Program-made: the position numbers and the translations under genes
The notes under the pieces: model-generated
The model's database searches: none
Told to the model about the DNA's origin: nothing
What the model saw: only the letters and a program-made list of their open reading frames with translations
Shown: positions 51,012 to 53,368 of the stretch, piece after piece
Layout of the letters: each line of letters opens with the position of its first letter
Position numbering within the stretch: the first letter of the stretch is position 1
NCBI GenBank assembly: GCA_003567855.1
Contig: PWYM01000144.1
Coordinates: 1 to 53,368, forward strand
Length of the DNA stretch: 53,368 bases
From: Gammaproteobacteria bacterium
GTDB taxonomy: Bacteria > Pseudomonadota > Gammaproteobacteria > Steroidobacterales > PWYM01
Direction of reading: 5' to 3'

Positions 51012-51224
51012 TTACGGGCCTTCGAAGTCGTCGTCGGGGGGCGGGAGCGCGCGGGGGTTGCGGTGGGCCGGCCACTCGGCGGTTGCGAGCCAGACCAGCA
51101 GTCCGAGCTGCAGCAGCGGCACCGCGAGCAACAGGCCGAGCCAGCGGTTGTGCCCGGTGCGCTCGACGATGCGTATGCCGCACCATGCGAGGATGCCGAT
51201 GATCAGCGCGGTAATGACTGGCAC
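51012..51224 (-). CDS. Mini membrane protein, paralogue B
   Basis: GTG 51224 has GGAG nine bases upstream; 70 residues. Same two-helix plan as its neighbour: MPVITALIIGILAWCGIRIV, ERTGHNRW turn, LGLLLAVPLLQLGLLVWLATAEWP, then a polar acidic tail (PPPDDDFEGP). The tandem arrangement and shared TGxNxWLGLL...P...LGxLVWLAxxEWP pattern show duplication. It is probably co-transcribed with paralogue A and divergent from rlmI. Confidence 0.78.
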   Translation of the reverse strand: MPVITALIIGILAWCGIRIVERTGHNRWLGLLLAVPLLQLGLLVWLATAEWPAHRNPRALPPPDDDFEGP

Positions 51225-51355
51225 GCGGTGTTTCTCCGTGAACCGTGCGATCTGAACCGGCTTTCATTGTAGGGGCTGTACCCGGGCGCGTCAGGTCGGC
51301 GTGGGTGGCGCTCTGCGTGGCATAATCCGCGACCGCTTTGCATGGGGTGACGCGC

Positions 51356-52549
51356 ATGGCCGACCTGACCGTGTTCCTGCGCAAGGGCAGGGAAGCCTCG
51401 CTGCTGCGCCGCCACCCGTGGGTGTTCACGGGCGCCATCGACCGGGTCACCGGTGAACCGGCAAGCGGCGAGACCGTAGAGGTGCGCGCCGCCGATGGCC
51501 GCTGGCTGGCGCGCGGCGCCTGGTCGCCGGCATCGCAGATCCGCGTGCGCATCTGGACTTTCGACGAGGACGAGGCCGTCGACCGGGACTTCCTGCTCCG
51601 GCGCGTGCAGTTCGCCGCCGGGCATCGCCAGGCGGATCCGTGGCTTGCCGATACCGACAGCTGGCGCGTCGTCAACAGCGAATCGGACGGTCTGCCCGGG
51701 CTCATCGTCGACCGCTACGTCGACACCGTCGTGTTCCAGCTGCTGTCGGCCGGTGCCGAACACTGGCGTGACGCCATCATCGAGGTGCTCGAAGGCGTGC
51801 TGCGCCCCGTGACGCTGCACGAACGCTCCGACACCGACGTCAGGCGCAAGGAAGGGCTGAAGCCCAGGCGTGGCCATGTCAGCGGCACGCCGCTCGACGG
51901 CCCGGTGCTGATGCGCGAAGGCCCGGTGCGCTACGCGGTCGACTGCATCGCGGGTCACAAGACGGGTTTCTACCTCGACCAGCGCGCCAACCGCGCGCTC
52001 ATGGACCGGCTGGCCAGCGGCGGACGCGTGCTGAATGCTTTCTCTTACACCGGCGGTTTCGGCGTGCGCGCGCTTGCGGCCGGCGCCGCCGGCGTCACGC
52101 ACATCGACAGCTCGGCCGATGCGCTGGAACGCGCACGCGGGAATTCGCAGCTCAACGGCCACGATCCGGCGCGCATCGAGCTGCTTTGCGGCAACGCCTT
52201 CGAACAGCTGCGGGCGCTGTCGCGCGTGGAGCGGCGCTTCGACGTCGTCATCCTCGATCCGCCGCGCTTCGTGTCCTCGGCGGCGCAGCTGCGCCGCGGC
52301 GCGCGCGGCTACAAGGACATCAACCTGCAGGCGCTGTCGCTGCTGCCGCGCGGCGGCTGGCTGGCGACCTTCTCGTGCTCGGGCCTGGTCGAGCCGCGAC
52401 TGTTCCAGAAGATCGTCGCCGACGCCGCGCTCGATGCGGGCCGCACGCTCGACATCGTCCACTGGCTGCACGCCGATGGTGATCACCCTGTCCGTGCAAG
52501 CTTTCCCGAGGGACAGTACCTCAAGGGTCTGCTGTGCCGGGTTGGCTGA
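51356..52549 (+). CDS. rlmI: 23S rRNA (cytosine-5) methyltransferase RlmI
   Basis: ATG 51356 after GGGGTGA gives 397 residues (E. coli 396). N-terminal PUA domain (LRKGREASLLRRHPWVFTGAI), middle EEHI-like segment (GHKTGFYLDQRANRALM) and C-terminal Rossmann methyltransferase: GRVLNAFSYTGGFGVRALAAGA (motif I), VILDPPRFV (motif IV), and ATFSCSGLVEP with the catalytic Cys. It methylates C1962 (E. coli numbering) of 23S rRNA using SAM. CATAAT at 51320-51325 is a weak -10 candidate. Monocistronic in appearance. Confidence 0.95.
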   Translation: MADLTVFLRKGREASLLRRHPWVFTGAIDRVTGEPASGETVEVRAADGRWLARGAWSPASQIRVRIWTFDEDEAVDRDFLLRRVQFAAGHRQADPWLADTDSWRVVNSESDGLPGLIVDRYVDTVVFQLLSAGAEHWRDAIIEVLEGVLRPVTLHERSDTDVRRKEGLKPRRGHVSGTPLDGPVLMREGPVRYAVDCIAGHKTGFYLDQRANRALMDRLASGGRVLNAFSYTGGFGVRALAAGAAGVTHIDSSADALERARGNSQLNGHDPARIELLCGNAFEQLRALSRVERRFDVVILDPPRFVSSAAQLRRGARGYKDINLQALSLLPRGGWLATFSCSGLVEPRLFQKIVADAALDAGRTLDIVHWLHADGDHPVRASFPEGQYLKGLLCRVG

Positions 52550-52644
52550 AGCGGCCGCGATTGACAATAATCAGGCACGGCGCGTGCGACAATCGGGCGC
52601 AGGCCCGCGCGGTGCACTCCGCGTCCCGACGAAGGAGGTCCATC

Positions 52645-53368
52645 ATGAACAGGTTGCTGCTGTCTCTCTGCCTCGCACTGGTGCTTGCCGCGTGTGAACG
52701 CGACGCACCCCCGGACCCGATCGCCGACGCCGACCCACCGGCCGAAGTGCCGCCCGATGCGATGCCGGCCGACGCCGCGCGCGAGCCCGCGACGCCGGCC
52801 GACGACGCTGCCGCGCGCCTGCAGACCATCATCGATGGTGACCACCGCAGCGACGAGCAGCGCGCGCGCGACCGCTACCGCAACCCGCTCGAGACGCTGA
52901 CCTTCTTCGGGCTGACGTCCGACATGACGGTCGTCGAGATGTGGCCCGGCGGCGGCTGGTACACCGAGATCATCGCGCCGTACGTCGCGGCGGACGGCCA
53001 GTACATCGCTGCGCACTGGTCACCGGATGCCGAGCAGGATTTCTTCCGGCAGGGGCTCGAGCGCTATCGCGATCGCTTCCTCGGTGACCCGGATCTGTAC
53101 GGCGAGCCCCGCATCGGTGTCGCGATGTGCCCCGATGAATTCGACATCGCCGAGCCCGATTCCGTTGACCTGGTGCTCACGTTCCGCAGCCTGCACAACT
53201 GGATGGGCGCCGGTTGCCTGGAACGCGTGATCGACGAAATGCACCGCGTGCTGCGCCCCGGCGGCACGCTCGGTGTCGTGCAGCACCGCGCGCGCGACGA
53301 TGCCGAGCAGGACCCCGAAGCACCGACCGGTTACGTGCGCGAGGACTGGGCGATCGAGCGTTTCGAGG
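52645..53368 (+). CDS. Lipoprotein SAM-methyltransferase-like protein (COG4798 type), C-terminus missing
   Basis: Not in the ORF track because it runs off the right edge; about 241 codons are visible. A perfect AAGGAGG site precedes ATG 52645. The signal peptide has a lipobox (LAAC, Cys17), then a Pro/Ala/Asp-rich linker and a class I methyltransferase fold: RNPLETLTFFGLTSDMTVVEMWPGGGWYTEIIAPY, SVDLVLTFRSLHNWM, MHRVLRPGGTLGVVQHRA. Exported methyltransferase-like proteins of this family are common in proteobacteria, although SAM is not expected in the periplasm, so the true role is unclear. Confidence 0.87.
   Translation, partial: MNRLLLSLCLALVLAACERDAPPDPIADADPPAEVPPDAMPADAAREPATPADDAAARLQTIIDGDHRSDEQRARDRYRNPLETLTFFGLTSDMTVVEMWPGGGWYTEIIAPYVAADGQYIAAHWSPDAEQDFFRQGLERYRDRFLGDPDLYGEPRIGVAMCPDEFDIAEPDSVDLVLTFRSLHNWMGAGCLERVIDEMHRVLRPGGTLGVVQHRARDDAEQDPEAPTGYVREDWAIERFE

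Noticed and set aside
1-53368. tRNA, rRNA, CRISPR, IS elements, prophage
   Set aside because: No T-loop consensus, rRNA-like stretch, regularly spaced repeat, transposase or integrase was found by reading; a tool-based scan could still find a small RNA.

Overview
The window is a strongly G+C-rich, densely packed bacterial chromosome segment. The gene content (CysG-type siroheme synthase, cysJIH order, gamma-type GshA, YheT-like hydrolase, RlmI, a CTGT-N8-ACAG LexA box) points to a gammaproteobacterium of a little-studied, high-GC aerobic lineage. I cannot name a genus from the sequence. I see no rRNA, tRNA, CRISPR array, phage gene or transposase, so this looks like core chromosome with accessory cassettes. 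Two genes run off the ends and are missing from the ORF track: a penicillin acylase (left, minus strand) and a lipoprotein methyltransferase (right, plus strand).

Layout. 0-11 kb: penicillin acylase behind a GGDEF-EAL sensor, an AbgT transporter, a YdbH-like/YdbL-like envelope pair, a membrane-bound response regulator, a YheT-like hydrolase and two small secreted proteins. 11-17 kb: a small FMN-binding-like protein coupled to a class II photolyase fused to a renalase-like flavoprotein, then gshA and a tandem pair of paralogous membrane-anchored unknowns. 17-25 kb: ferredoxin-reductase-like flavoprotein and SDR, quinone reductase, secreted TPR protein under a possible ECF promoter, second AbgT transporter, orphan OmpR regulator (possibly behind a 29-aa leader ORF) and a REC protein with a degenerate EAL domain.

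25-39 kb: KamA-type radical SAM enzyme, SRPBCC protein, SLC13 permease, a tightly overlapping zinc peptidase / ATP-grasp / alpha-E operon, then assimilatory sulfate reduction (cysJ-cysI-cysH) divergent from cysG. Near-identical inverted 14-mers stand about 65-75 bp in front of each divergent gene. CysG makes the siroheme that CysI needs, so the locus is a functional unit. A small protein with a C-terminal Cys/SHG motif follows, behind an operator-like region.

39-46 kb: a minus-strand run with a CpcT/CpeT-fold secreted protein, DUF1838, an orphan TRAP-type binding lipoprotein, an SLC13 permease with four RCK_C modules, a SnoaL-like protein and a 51-residue microprotein. This is the best candidate here for an undescribed accessory system. 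46-53 kb: alpha/beta hydrolase, a UvrD-like helicase under a perfect LexA operator, TspO, two conserved unknowns in tandem, two paralogous mini membrane proteins, rlmI and the methyltransferase lipoprotein.

A recurring feature is that convergent gene pairs share one compact hairpin, and in three cases the stop codons of both genes lie inside it. All functional calls come from reading motifs by eye; no database search was run.
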